From Mycteria americana (lineage: Eukaryota; Chordata; Aves; Ciconiiformes; Ciconiidae), in assembly GCF_035582795.1 (NCBI RefSeq), contig NC_134370.1, positions 33,777,501-33,841,500 on the forward strand: DNA of 64,000 nt, given 5' to 3'. Positions within the stretch are counted from its first letter, which is position 1. Every line of letters begins with the position of its first letter. Under the pieces are notes generated by a model. The model was not told the DNA's origin and searched no databases. It worked only from the letters and a program-made list of their open reading frames with translations. Position numbers and translations under genes: made by a program. This document shows, one piece after another, positions 1-13,320 of this stretch.

Positions 1-483
1 CAAACTGCTAGGATGACTGGTTTGACTGATGAGAGAGTCACCGACCAAGCAGAGCAACACATTTGTCAGGCTCAGCTCTTGATCCAGGGCTCCAGTGCAA
101 CCTCACTGCTGGCCCTGGCAGCTGATACTGCAGAAGTGTCTGCTTTCTTCTTGAAATTACCATCGCTGGCACAAACGGGTGAAGGTAAAAGCAGAGCTCT
201 CCTCATGCATTTTCTTTCCTGTTTCAGGAAAAAGCTCTGCAGGCTCACAAAAGGTAGAAAAGCTGTTGGACAGTCGTGTCAAATAATGAAAGCCAAGCAG
301 AAGTCTGAAGTGTACGTCTGCATTCACAGGCCTGCCCCAGGTCAGGATGCAGCATGCAATCCAAAGAGCCTGGGGAAACCTGTCACTGTGCAACACCACC
401 AAAAAGCTCTGCCTGCTCAGTGGTATGACATGCAATTCCTTTTTGTCTACAGGTTATAAAAGCAAAGCCAAAACACTTCACCA

Positions 484-515
484 AGAGTTAACCATCAGCA
501 GAGTTAACCATCAGC
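484..515. repeat. Tandem duplication, 16 bp x 2
   Basis: The unit AGAGTTAACCATCAGC occurs twice head to tail with no mismatch, at 484-499 and 500-515. It is a simple local duplication with no visible function. Confidence 0.9.
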
Positions 516-3500
516 AGAGATAGGGAAAGGAGAAGAGGAAGTGTCTAGGGAGATTTAACACAAAGAGAGACCAGCCTTGCTTACTACTTCTTCATAACCA
601 CATCAGGGAAGCACTTTACTGCCAAATATGTTAGACCATGGTCTAGCCCTGTCAGACAGTGGTTTTTAACTATGTCCTCATGATTAGGGTAAAACCCCAA
701 AGATCTGGCTTTGGTTCCATATATAATCTTGTGACCCATGCTGTAAACAGTCACAGGACTGGCATTTTGTAACAAAGTCATGACCTTAGCAATTGCTGAA
801 GTCCCAAGAAACCACTGGCTGAATGGGGCTCTTAGGTGGCACCTTGAGAAGGAGATGCCTTTGCCAGGATCCACAGGGACCCCTGAGCAGCTCTGCCAGG
901 CTGCCCAAGCCAGCAATGTGCCTGCAAAAAGTCTCTGTCAGCAGGGGAGAAGCTCCAGCAAGCAGCAAAGTGGAGGTCTTGTCACAGCCTTTGCCAGCTA
1001 CAGATATTTTTTTTTTTTAACCCTTTACCCCCATACAATGGAAAGCTTCCCAGCCACCACAGGTAACTGTTAGCTTTCCAGATCTCATGTGATCCTCCAC
1101 CAGCGGCTTTTGGTTTTCCCTCCTAGCATGCCTTTGCCAGAATTTGGAAGGATAAGGCTCCCTAAGTAGAAGTGCTTCATCTCATATTTCTCATCTTTGA
1201 GGATGGCAGGGAAAGAAGGAAAAGCAGAAAGCAGGTACTGGGCATCACCTACCTAGAACTGCCTAGAAAGACTGCCAGCAGGAATAAGGTTAAGGTAGCT
1301 CACGAAGCATCACCCCAGACAAGCTCACCACAACACCCTGATTTCTGCTGGTCCTAATGCAGTTCCCCATCTTCCTGCTACTGCTCTGTACACCAGGTGA
1401 GCACCTCCTGACCAAGCTTGGCTCAGGAAGGGCAATGCACCAGCTCTCCTCATGCCTTCAGAGGCAGCCCCAGGCAGGTAAAGGGGCAGGGCGACAGCCA
1501 GACACTGTAGGCCAGGTCTACATGAGCCCAGCCAAGATACAGCAGGGGCTCAGACAGGGAAGCTGTGTTCATCCTTCTCCAGGCTACTTGATCTCTGTTT
1601 AATAGCAACACAGCCACCTAAAGTTCCCAGGACGATTGCCAGCTCCAAGTCACATCTGTGCTGTACTCATGTATTCAGGCAAGAAACCAGATGATAATAA
1701 AGTAAAAACAGGAGAGGGGTAGAAGAGATTCTTCCTAACTGTAGTTCATCTGCTTGAAAAAGCCTGTTTCAGTAACAGGTTCATTGTGAGACCTTCTGGA
1801 GTACCTTTCCACCTTATTCAGTCCCAGCTTTCTAATGTACCTCCCAGGTTGTTGAGGACCAACCATGGCATCAGGTAAAATCACTCACATGCTCTGGTAT
1901 GCGTTCAGTCCTGTTTTCTGTCCCATATATGCTACTTACCTGTCTTTTTTTTTTGACCTGTCACACAGTTTGCTGAGCAATGCACAGTGACATCCAAGCC
2001 TTTGCCCAAGTCATTAGTTAATCGGTTAACAACTATTCAGTACATTTGCATGGTTTAAATTAATTCGTTCTTCCCATTAGCATTATATAGCATTTATCGA
2101 TTCTGTATTTAATTTGCCATTGGAAAGCACTGAAATCTGAAAACTCCTTGAGTTGCTATCATCTCCATCTCACTTAACCTCAAAAACACTGTTCCTTGCA
2201 TATTGTGTAATTTAACCTGAGTCTTAACAAAATCTTGAGGTACGTCATAATTAACCCAGCTTTGTGCTGAAATTTCACTAAAAAGCTTTTCATCACATTG
2301 TCTTTTAACCTGTCTGTAAACCAGGACATTGCTTTAATCCATAATAACTTAGTATTTTAATAAGCTCTTAAGCGTGGTGTTGGCAACAGATTTTTTTCGA
2401 GATCACAAGCAAAGTATGCCTTTGTCCACTGTTCTGTTGGTGTACTTAAAGTTCAGCAAATTAGAGGAACATGATTTCCTTTGAAGAAGCCATTATCCAA
2501 CCAAGTTTATAGAAAGACTTTTAAAAAAACTGTTTAACTACTACTGCAGCCAACAACACATGATGGTTGAAGTAAGACTTACAGCTCTGAACCTTTGTAT
2601 CACTCTTGCTTTCTCACATTTTTAAAAATACATAGAATATAGCTGAACTTCCAGTATTACAAAATGCTTTGATTGTCTAAGTTTATTCCTTCCTTCCCTT
2701 TTGGGAATATTGCAGTGGAGAGTCTACATCTCGGACCATAACAAAACCCATAAACGTGGCCAGCAAGGGCTGAAAAAGCTTCATTGCTACACCTTCCCCC
2801 GACATAGTGTGCTGAAGTATTTTTCCACTAAATCTTAAAGTGAAAGTCCCCTCCTGTTAAATAACAACACATTTCTATAAATTGGGCAGGCAGAAAGTTC
2901 TGCTTCCTTTTCCAGATGCGCTTCTCTCTTTTCACTCCTCTTAAGTGCAATGCATTTCATTTCCAGGTGCATTACCTGAGGCCCAGGGGATGGGAAGGTA
3001 CCTCCTGAAGGTTACATCTCTGGAGAACTCCCCCATCTTTCTCTAAGAATGGTCAAAGTCTGCAATAAAGAGCTGATGTGTTGAGTGCTCAGCAGGCAGC
3101 AGTACCTCCTAGAGCTCCAAGTTTAACTAAAAATACAGCAGCAGGGAGCCTTCAGCTGCACATTTTGTTCTTCCTAGAGGCTTTTACACAGCTACCCAGT
3201 TAGGTGTACAATGCTGGTAAACTAGACTCCAGTTACCCGTCCTGCCAGCACAGTATAGCAACTTCAAGTTTATGGATTGGATTCTCATCTCACTGAGCCG
3301 ATTTTTATGGTAGCTTTGGGGCAATGTAAGCTATAGTATGAGATATGAAGAACAAGCTGGTGAGTTGCTTGTTAGGGTGGTGACATGCAGGTGGCTCCAC
3401 AGAAGAACCTGCTAAAAAAACCTGGCTAGTACTAGCATGGATAACATTACTGGCAAACATTTAACACAGCCTAATTTAGGCTCACGGCTAATATTACTAT

Positions 3501-6500
3501 TGCTTTATATGAAAACTAAGTAGACTTTAGCTACGCTCATTTAAAGCGATTCACAAGTTATTAGCTATCATACACTAAATAAGGATGGTATTTCCAATTT
3601 ACAGCTCTAGAAGCTTGCCTGTCTCTTGTAGGTATTTGTATGCTCCTCATTTCTCTGAAATGCTCAGACACTGTAAACATTAATGACTTACCTCTCCCAC
3701 TCCTGGGAGAGGCGTACTGTTTCTGTTGGACAGATGCACTGAGATCAGATTTGCCCAAGGTCATTCAGAGGGACAGCGGAGAACTAAAATATTTTTCAAG
3801 TCTTAGTTCAGCCTCAACTAGGAAGCTTTTTAGCCTACACCAGAGAGGACAAACTGAAAGATTAAACCTTGAGAACTATTCCAATCAAACAATAAGCAAA
3901 GCATCATGTTTAGCACAGATGACCTCCCTTTTGGCCCTGTTGAGCCAGATTCATGAACTTTAAGACCAACTTTTTTCTAACAGTGGAAGAGCCAATACTA
4001 TATTCTTGGCCAAACCTGTGTACTGTTAATCTATTTTAGTCACACAAAATCCAGCCTAGAACTGAGGTCCCTTAAACGCTAATCTCTTCTACACATTTCT
4101 GCAGATAAAAATCAGGACCAATGTTTTCTAGCACTAGGTATTATTTGAACCTAAGTGGGTGAGAAGCAGAAAAGGAGAGCAGAGGAAGGAGTGGGAAAGG
4201 AATCAAGGAAACAGATGAAAAAGAAATACCAATTGAAAAGAAAAGTATGAATGGCATAAGAATACTGTGCTTTTTTCTCCTCCTGTCTATTCCTCCTCCA
4301 TCACTTAGTTGCCTTCCAAACACCAATTGTGTTACTTTCTGCTTCATTCCTGGCACTGGCAAGCCTAAGCATTCCTAAATTGAAAGTCAGGCCCTCAGAA
4401 TTACTTGATTGACTTACAGATCACACAGATCTTGAAAACAGCACACCTGCAGTGTGCCTGCAGAGTTCATTTCTTCACACAGAGCATATGCCCACAAGGA
4501 GCTTAGAGTAACAGCTGATACACTAAATACTATTAGAGAAGAGAAAGAGCTTCTTACTAGCTCTCCTTAGCCCTGATGAACCAGACCGAGGCCAGCTATC
4601 TAAACCACAATGTTCTAGAGAGTTTTGCATTTAAACTCAGACCTTAAAAGGACAGGCATGCTTACCTATACTAAGCCCTTTACTCTGCTTTCTGATTTTC
4701 AGGTTACTAGGATTTGCTCAGACCTTGTTTCTCTGCCATCATATGGACTTTTTTTTTTTCTTACACACAGAACGTGTACATAAAACTCAGGAGAATTAAA
4801 AAGAAAGCCAGAGTTAGCAATACTCCGGCTTTCTTTCAAAACTAAGCTTATTGCAATTGATATTTTGCTCAGAGGTGTGTTGCAAACACTTGGGGCATTG
4901 CAGTGTTCCCACAATTCTTCAAAGAGAGCAAGTCTGTTATTTGCAATCCACTGTCCATCCTCTGAGTCCTGTGACACATACGGAAACAAGAAGGTTAACC
5001 TGGATGAGTGGATCAGCTGTTTGGTAGATGGCTCAGAAACCTGGTATGGGAATTTCACAGAAGTAGCAAATCCGTAAAACATTCTGTTAGCATAGGAATC
5101 AAGTAAATAACCCCTGCTGGGACCCCTAGGTCACCCAAGCACACACTTGGAGTTTCAGTCTACGGGGTAGATTTGTTATACATATATTTAATTATCTCAT
5201 AGCCAGAAGGCTATAAAATTACCTGGTTGATAAGCTACAGTTAAAACACATAGCAGTCCATGGGCTCCCAGAAACCAGCCATTTTAAGTGCCAGCAACAC
5301 AAAGCAAAGAAAACCCACATGGAACAAAAGAATCATTTAGTAGCCAGGAAACAAGCAGGTTATTAAAATTGTGAAGGAGACCTTTAATTACTTGCAGCAA
5401 TTGTGGGAAACATTACCAGTTACATCTCTGTAATAGATTTGAATTTACAAGTCATCACTGGAAGGCTGTAATCAATCCTGAATTTGTTTTGCAAGCCAGT
5501 TCAAAGAAAAGTTTAAATATAGAAACAAATACTGTATCTTTTCTATGGAAAGAAGAGAATATTTTTTATTTCTACCAGCTTCACATTTCCAGCAGATTAT
5601 CTTAAAAAAAGCTTTTAAAATACATCTGCAATCATGAGGCTTGCAAGGTATTACAGAACATGGAACCGCAAAGGTATTAACTCCTAATATCATCCAGCTG
5701 AACAGCATGAGCTCATCTGGGCTTAACCTTCTGAATCCATTCCATTTGTAGGACCTAAGCAAAAACAATAAATCACAGCTAACAAGCAGGCGATTTTTAT
5801 TTTAAACATTAAGAAGGATGGATGACTTCCTTTGCATCTCCATTAAGGAACCAAATTTTTCTTGGAGAGGGAATATTTATCCATTCATGGCTGTTATGTT
5901 CCCATTAGTGCCAGCCAAATAATTTGTAAGGGATCATCTGGAACAGCATATCCCTTTGAGCTCACAGATTGGCCATGCACATCCTGTATTTCTCTCCAAT
6001 TCATTTGTGAACACAGAACAAGGAGCACAGGGTTGGCAGGTGGAGTGCAACTCCCAGTTAGCACATGGACTTGGGGACACAGCATCACACGGCGCAGACC
6101 CTTGCCTAGCCCAAATGAGAGGGAAGTTCAGCAAATTGGTTGCAGCATATGGTGGAGAAGGAAACCCATCTCCCATCTCTCACTTGTACTTTGGCTTGTC
6201 TATTCATAAATGTATTGGTGGAGCCAAAGCCACCCTGGAGACCTGCTCGGAGCAGATAGATGGGAACGGCCCTTGGGCTGCAATAAGCCCCAAACAGGGA
6301 GGGGGAGGCCCCACAGGAATCAGTCTGTGTGCCAAGTTGCCGGTGAAGGGAAGGTGGAATAGCAGGTGAAAGGCAATTCCAGTATGAATTTGTTCAGTGA
6401 GTCTCTAACTGGAAAGACTAAGGAATTCAAAAAGGTCCAAACTGCTCCCTCTTTACCCTGCCTGCAACCAAGCTGACAAAAAAAAAAATTGGGACAGCAG

Positions 6501-7492
6501 GGCTTAGGAAAGCTTTGTGTTTGGCAGAGAAACAGGACATTACCAGTGGAACATCTAAGAAAGTTCTTTGCTGTTTTCCTGTGACTGTTGACCATAACCT
6601 CTGCCCATTATCCGTGCCTGCAATGTCCCAATCCTCATCATCCAACTAGAGTTAAGCGGGAGCTTCACTCAAGACTCCAGTGAAGCAGGACGTGCCAATA
6701 CTCGTTTCTGTGCACTGTTGGGCAGTCTTTGGGTATCCCATCTCCTGAGGTAGCTGCACTGCCACCTTGGGGGGGCACAGAGGGAGGCACTCTGAAATGC
6801 TTTGCTGACCATCCTACACGTAGGGGTAACACAGGACTGATCCAGCAAAATGGATCTCTCCCTGCCCCCTACCAAAATCCCCCACCTCCGTGTCTGAGAG
6901 CAGCCTTCCCAGTCTGAAGTGCCCTCCAGCCATCCCTGCCCATACAGGCTCAGCAATACGAGCAAGCCCAGACTCTGGTTCCCTGTACCAGCACCATGCT
7001 GCTGTTTAACCACCTGGCATTAGCCCCGGCTGCATAACTGCCTGCGTAAGGCCTGGGAGGGCTGGCAGAGAGCAGGAACCCTTCTGGGCCCTCTGGTACC
7101 TCTTGGCCCTAAGAAGATTTTAGTAAACGAGCATAATGATGTCAGTGGGGAAAGGGAATTAGTGCTCAGAGCTAAGCGCAGACTTAGTGCACAATTTCAT
7201 GGCTTTCAGTAGCAATGAGCCAGGTGGATGCCAGGCTCTGAAGGAAGAAAACTACAAGTCTTTCCTTTTATTCCCCTTCACCCTTTCAAAAGACTAGTTC
7301 TAGAAAAATTAGTGGCCAGGGCAGTCAAACACTGAGTGAAGGGAAAGTTGTCAGAAGGACAAGATGTACCAGAAGAGACACAGAAGCACCAGAACAGATA
7401 CTGAACAAAGTGGTGTGGATAGGATTATAAAAGCTGAACAGCTCTGGCAGCCTCTCTGCTCAGCCTTAGCTGAGAAGAGGACTCACTGCTTT

Positions 7493-7512
7493 AAAAAAAA
7501 AAAAAAAAAAAA
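7493..7512. repeat. Poly-A tract (20 A)
   Basis: This is an uninterrupted run of about 20 A. No LINE or retrogene sequence is recognisable immediately upstream, so I call it a simple repeat rather than a retroposon tail. Confidence 0.85.
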
Positions 7513-8676
7513 GCAGAGAACCTCTTTCAACTTCGGTTTCTAAGCTTCCCCAGCATGTTTCCCTCCTGCACAGGCAGGAGGGCTGAAGGGGAAGGGCTGC
7601 TGTCACGGCAGCCTGACTGCATGTCCACGTTTCAAACTCATCTGGGTTGGAAGGCTGCAGTGTGGTTGCTTTTTGGCATAATTACCTAAAAACCACCTGA
7701 TTATTTTTCTTATTCCATTCTGAGTTATACTTCTTTTGGCACCTTTATGCATCCTGCCTGTACTTTGTTTTGAAATGAAAGCTCCCTCAGGAAGCACCAT
7801 GGCAAAGCTGTACGTACAGGTCCAGCCTGAGCCATCCAGGACAAACCCAGTCCAAGTGATAACAGTTGAAGCTAATTAATCATTTACAGCATGTGTGACT
7901 TACTGCATAAGGCAATTAAAAAGAAGCAGAATTCCAAGTCTGATGCACACCATGGCACAGTAAACACATTTGTGGTTCTGGAGGCATGCTCCCACTTCTG
8001 CACAGCGGCTCAGGCTGCATCGGGGAGGCCGTGCTCTCTACCCAGCAGAGGAGACCTGGCACATCCACCCTGTATTGCCCTTCCTCTGCAACGCTCCTCA
8101 CCACAGGCTTCGTGGGAGCTTCTTTCAAACATTTATCCTTTAATTATAAACCACACTGAATAATTATGCAATTTTTACTGATTAAGCCAATTTGATTGTT
8201 TGGGATGATTCAAATAAGCCACATGATGTTAGTTCTCATGAGGGATGAATGCACAAACGCTTTTCATACGAATACCCATCCCATGGTATTTGAACTACAA
8301 ATATTCATGTGCGACTATGACATTCACTTGTTCAAAAGGCTTTTATAGAAAGAACAGCTATAAGTTTATAGGAGAAATCCTGGAGCAGTCTGAACAAGCC
8401 TGAAATGAAAAAGGGAGGAGAAATTAACTTAAGACTCTAGTCCCTATTCAGAGGTGTTATTACACTCACAGCTGGTATGTGGCAGTATTTTCCTCCCTTC
8501 CAAACAACACTGCATAGCTCCATGCAGAAACACTATCCCACTTCAAGAAAATTTCAAAGGCAACAACCAAAAGGGGCATCTGCCTTCAGTTAAGAGCCAG
8601 GACTCTGGCCTTTCCCTCCCAATTACAAAGTACACATCCAAAATAAGAAGCATACAACCAATAGAGTAAGGCAATG

Positions 8677-8712
8677 TAGGAATAAGATTCCCAAAAGAGA
8701 ATCTTATTCCTA
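8677..8712. repeat. Perfect inverted repeat, 14-bp arms, 8-nt loop
   Basis: TAGGAATAAGATTC (8677-8690) is followed after eight bases by its exact reverse complement (8699-8712). The element could form a hairpin or cruciform. No flanking transposon or gene explains it. Confidence 0.9.
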
Positions 8713-10444
8713 AATCCCATAGAGACTTCTTGAGCACTTACCAAGTAATTTAAATTCACCTACAGGACCACTGCTTGCTGCCTTTGTGCACAGTTGCTGC
8801 AAAATTACTTTCAGCTGAGGTAATTCGGCAAGTTGAATATCAAATTTAACTGCTATTTTGCTCTGACCAAGGCAGTGCGTCTGCTGTGTGGAACTCTTCA
8901 TTACTGTTAGTTTTCACTGTTGATCCCACTGAAAATAGCGAGTGTCTGAGAGCAGAGGCTGGCTCCAGGCCTTTTGGGAAAACAGCCTGCCAAGGTCATT
9001 GTCCCTGTCTGCATCCCTTCTGCCTGTTATTTATGTCCCCTGCCACCCCGACAAGAAACACTAACACACAAAGGCCAAACAGCAGATTCCAGATTAGTTC
9101 TCACTGCGCTGCTCACTGTGCATGTGCGCCAAGTTGTAGGTGACAGAGGAAACAAGCAGCATTCACCCACCTGCTGGGCTGGCTCATGAAGCATATGCAG
9201 GGATGCTGCTGAGCAGAAGGACTTTCAGGAATTAGCTGTAAAGGCAGATTCAAAACGGGTGCCTCTAGCTACTTCCACAAACTCGCAAGTGGACACCTTG
9301 TCCATGCCTGAGCTGGAAGAGAGCCCAGCACAGCTGTAGTCATGATGGTTGAATTACATATTTGATTTTTGTTTTCTTGCTTTACCTAAAGAATTGTTAA
9401 ATTCCTCTTTTTTTCCCTCAGCTGTCAAACTGGGATCCAGAAACCTGCCAGATAACAGGCAGCCAGCAATGAGAAACTGTGAATCCACAAAAGCACAATC
9501 CATTTCCTCTTTACCATTAAAAGGAGGCAGACCAAAAGTTGACCACAACTGCTGAGACACACGGGTTACAGCTCCTAGCCACAAAATACATTACAGAGCC
9601 TCATCTTTGCCTGCTCCACAACAACAGCTCTCCAAAGTCAAGTGCAGGGCTCCCGGACAGTGTGCCTGGTTGATTGCAGGTGCAAAGGATGCTGCAATTG
9701 TAAACCTAGTTCCGCTCTACAAGTCTTCCCGGAGGCATTGCAGTACATCAGTGCAAAATCAACCTTGCGGAGTGCAGAAACCCAAACAGCATATGCCAGC
9801 CTTAGAATCCAGATGTGGCATGGAGATCTCAACTCCAGGCAGCCTCCTGGGGGAAGGAGCACCCATAAGCTACTCTTCAAACACAAGCACCTCTTCCACC
9901 AATGCATGAGGCACTTATACTAGTTAATAGATCACAGAGCAGTTAGTGCTTGAGTGACAGAAACCGTGTTGCTCCAACAGCTACGTGCATCCTCAGCTTG
10001 CAATGGTTCGGGAGCAGGGGAGAGTCATCTGAATATTCAATGCCATCCTCATATTTATACTTCATTAATAGAGAAGGATTTCTTTCCAGAGCTTTCATTT
10101 GTAAAAACGTAACTCTCGGCGCTAAAGATTGCCCCGCGTGGCCCTTTAGCACTTGGCTAGGATCAGGAAGCAGCAAGGGCCAGCTGCTCCCTAAGGGACA
10201 GGGAAGGAGGCAGGCACAGTAAGAGGGCTGGCAGGACAGGTGCCTTACCAGCCAGGGCCCCATCCCACACTACCTGAGCAAGGCAGGCTGGAGATAGCAG
10301 CCTAGACCGGACAACTTAATGGTGATGAGGAAGATCCTCAGTTAAGCCAGCCCACAGGTCTGGAGCAGCAGGGCCCAGCACAAGAATGGCTGAGCTGGAG
10401 CCCAGCACCTCTGCAACACAGCTCCAGCCAGAGCTGAAGGGCCA

Positions 10445-10538
10445 GGGCTGAGCTTAAATAGAGCTCCTGGGCCCATGGGCAGGGGCTGTGGGTGGAGCCC
10501 CAGGTGAGGCTAGTCAGGGCCATTGAGGCCTATTAGTG
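10445..10538. repeat. Dispersed repeat, copy A (unclassified)
   Basis: Bases 10451-10538 align without gaps to 54415-54502, with 74 of 88 positions identical by eye and in the same orientation. Shared blocks include GAGCTCCTGGGCCCATG, GGTGGAGCCCCAGGTG and GCCTATTAGTG. Similarity stops sharply after GCCTATTAGTG in both copies. Upstream it fades with indels, so the true element is probably longer on the left. TTAAAT near the start could be a degenerate TATA box, which would fit an LTR fragment, but I cannot name the family. Confidence 0.75.
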
Positions 10539-12745
10539 GGACAAGTAAGGACTAGTTTCTCTACAAAAGGTGGCAGTTTGGTGTCCAGCAGAAAAAGTGA
10601 ACTATCCAGAGAGTTTGTGTGTCTTTCTGTAATAGAGATGGTACTGGCTTGAGCTCATTGGAGTGCCTCAGAACAGCACTGATAGAGAGATAATAGCAAA
10701 ACACACCAACCTGTCTAACACACTAATTTGTCCTTATCTCCTGGTGCAGTGTGACTTCTCTACTCTAAAAATTAAGTGAATATTGATGGAAGTTATTGAT
10801 TAGCAGCTCTGCAGATAGATATCCTGTGTCCATGCACAGAGCAGCCACTGCAAATAAAGACATGACAAATATAATGTCAACGGATGCAGCAAGACAGTGA
10901 CAATTCTTCTCCCATGCTATCAGGAAGAAACTGGTCTGTAGAGTGGTTTCATCTGCACACAGAGTGTAAGCAGTGTGCTTGCTTAGGTTTTAGTCACTCA
11001 ATGCAATGAGACTGCATAGCCTCAGTATTTAAAAGGCACTTTCAAAACTATTTAAAGTGTTTATACAAGGTGATCCTTTCAGATCTTTCAGGGTAAGAAA
11101 GATTTCCATCCAGTTTGCATAATCTCCTTGTGCCCTTTCCAGTTCCTGGTGTGGCAGCAGGTTCTGCACAGCCTCTGACTGTGCTGGTGAGGCATTTGTA
11201 TACTCTCCTGATCAAAAGTACCCAAACCTGATTATAATGAGAGGTATATTGGGGGAGGAAGGGAGAGACAGAGAGAGATCTCTCACCTGGAGAATAAGAC
11301 TTAACACCGTTTCACAGAGGGCAGTCATAACTCTCAATTACCTCAGTAGATCCCAAAGTTACCTAGAGTTGAAAAGCTCCATATTCCATTACCAGAGATC
11401 AGGAAAGTGAGATGCCCTTTAATTTAACCCCTCACACAGTGGCATTTTGTCTCCTACTTGAACACTCTGGATGCTTTGAAAAGTGCTATTAACTCTTCAG
11501 AGTGATGCTAAACTACTGGCATTTTGCAGTTTCAAATACATATTGATTTTTTAATGATACTGTAATTCACCTTGTAGATCAAGGCTTCCACTTGTGGATT
11601 TATACTTTTATTAACTTGCATTCTTTTAGAGACATTATTTTGTCATAGTTCTTCATGGTAGTATAAAAAAATAAGTGCAATGATGTTAAAAAAAACCCCA
11701 GCCATTCTTGTCAGCTATTACCACTGAGGACAAGTAGCCATCTGACTGTCTGCATCTCCATCTATTACCAAAACTGCCCAGAGGCCCATCAACCTGTCCT
11801 GAGCTAAGTGAATGCCTTTCGACTCCTCACCAGGAGCTCTATGAACCCAGGAAACACTCAACCATTCCTCTCCTGCTCACTTCACAATCAGAGGGAAGAA
11901 TGAAGTATTGGGAACCTAAGGCCTGAATTTAAGACTTACAGTGCAATGTGCACTCAAGCATGCCCAAAATAGGCATCTTACTTGTGATCAGGTTGCTTAT
12001 CTGATGTCAGAAAAAAGACCTACGAGCTGAGGACCTGTTTGGAAACACACAGCAAAGAAATTTAGGACTTCAGTAGAGGTCAGGAAATTGAGGGATGGTT
12101 TGGGGGTTTTTATGGCACCATCTGACTTTTGAATGGCAGCAGTGTGGTGTAACAGTGAATCAAAAAAGAGAATAAATGATGAAAACCTAAATGGACTCTC
12201 AACATGAAGCTGTGCTGTACAAATCTGTCCACCAGTCCATCTCAGATAACACTGCATCTCAGACAACATTGATAAATGCCCTGAGACAAACCATATGTAG
12301 GAGTAGATTAACTGATTATCATTCATTTCAGAAGGTATCCATCTACTTGTAAATGTCAGTCTTAAGGAAACAGTCTTGCCTCCTACTTAATCTGCTCTCT
12401 TCTGAAAATCAGACCAGCGACTGAACTTTTCCCAGTTGTAAATCCCCACAAAAGTGCACCATTCACAGTACTCTGGGTCTCAGCCAGATCCTCACCCCAC
12501 CCTGCTCCATTTAGCAATGCAAAAAGGACAAGAGGGTCATGATCTGCAAACAGCAAACAGTTGACTTAAATGTTGGAGGAGCTGCACACTCACATACTTG
12601 AATTCTCAAGACTAATTCATGAGGGAGACAGGCAACCTGGGCTCTCATTTATGTCCACTCTGTGCAACAAGTGGCGTCACTAAGCGTGCAAGTTCTCATT
12701 CCTGTCTAAAAACAGGAATTTTTTCCCTCAGTGGAGAAAAGAACA
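10539..12745. other. Non-coding stretch between repeats
   Basis: No gene, RNA or recognisable mobile element is visible. The sequence is AT-rich with only short, inconsistent open frames. Confidence 0.6.
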
Positions 12746-13320
12746 TGTTGTGGTTTAGCCCAAGTCGGCAATTAAGTACCACAGAGCTATTCGCTCCCTC
12801 TCCCCCCTCCTGGTGGGATGGGGGAGAGAATCAGAAGAGCAAAAGTAAGAAAACTCGTGGGTTGAGATAAGAACAGTTTAATAATTGGAACAAAAAAAAA
12901 AATTGTAATGAGAAGGTAAACAACAAGAGAGAGACAGAGGAACAAAACCCAGGGTAAAAAAAAAAAACCAAAGTGATACAACTGCCTACCACCCGCTGAC
13001 CAATGCCCAGCCAGTTGCCAAGCAGCGATCGCTACCCCCCAGCCAACTCCCCCCAGTTTCTATACTGAGCATGACACCATATGGTATGGAATAGCCCTTT
13101 GGGCAGTTGGGGTCAGCTGTCCTGGCTGTGTCCCCTCCCAACTTCTTGTGCCCCTGGCAGAGCATGGGAAGCTGCAAAGTCCTTGACTAGTGTAAACATT
13201 GCTTAGCAACAACTAAAACATCAGTGTGTTATCAACATTATTCTCATCCTAAATCCAAAACACAGCACTATACCAGCTACTAAGAAGAAAATTAACTCTA
13301 TCCCAGCTGAAACCAGGACA
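12746..13320 (-). mobile_element. Solo LTR of an avian ERVL-type endogenous retrovirus, copy 1
   Basis: Read on the minus strand, the element starts TGTCCTGGTTTCAGCTGGGA and ends GGGCTAAACCACAACA, the ends typical of an abundant bird ERV LTR family. It carries the conserved block CATACCATATGGTGTCATGC, a degenerate TATA-like AGTATAGAAA just downstream, and ATTAAACTGTTCTT as the likely polyadenylation region. It shares both ends and the U3-like block with the LTR at 57030-57622. No internal retroviral genes flank it, so it is a solo LTR left by recombination. I see no clear target-site duplication. Internal A-runs (12891-12901 and near 12957-12967) add length. Confidence 0.88.

Larger units (their letters stand above)
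1..10444. other. Intergenic / non-coding sequence, left end
   Basis: I see no supportable gene in these 10.4 kb. Open frames are short, occur equally on both strands, overlap one another and match no family I recognise. The stretch holds a 16-bp tandem duplication (484-515), a poly-A run (7493-7512), a 14-bp inverted repeat (8677-8712) and several AT-rich homeodomain-like patches (for example 2010-2110 and 7870-8220) that could be regulatory. It may belong to a very large intron or to an intergenic desert; nothing in the sequence decides this. Confidence 0.6.
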
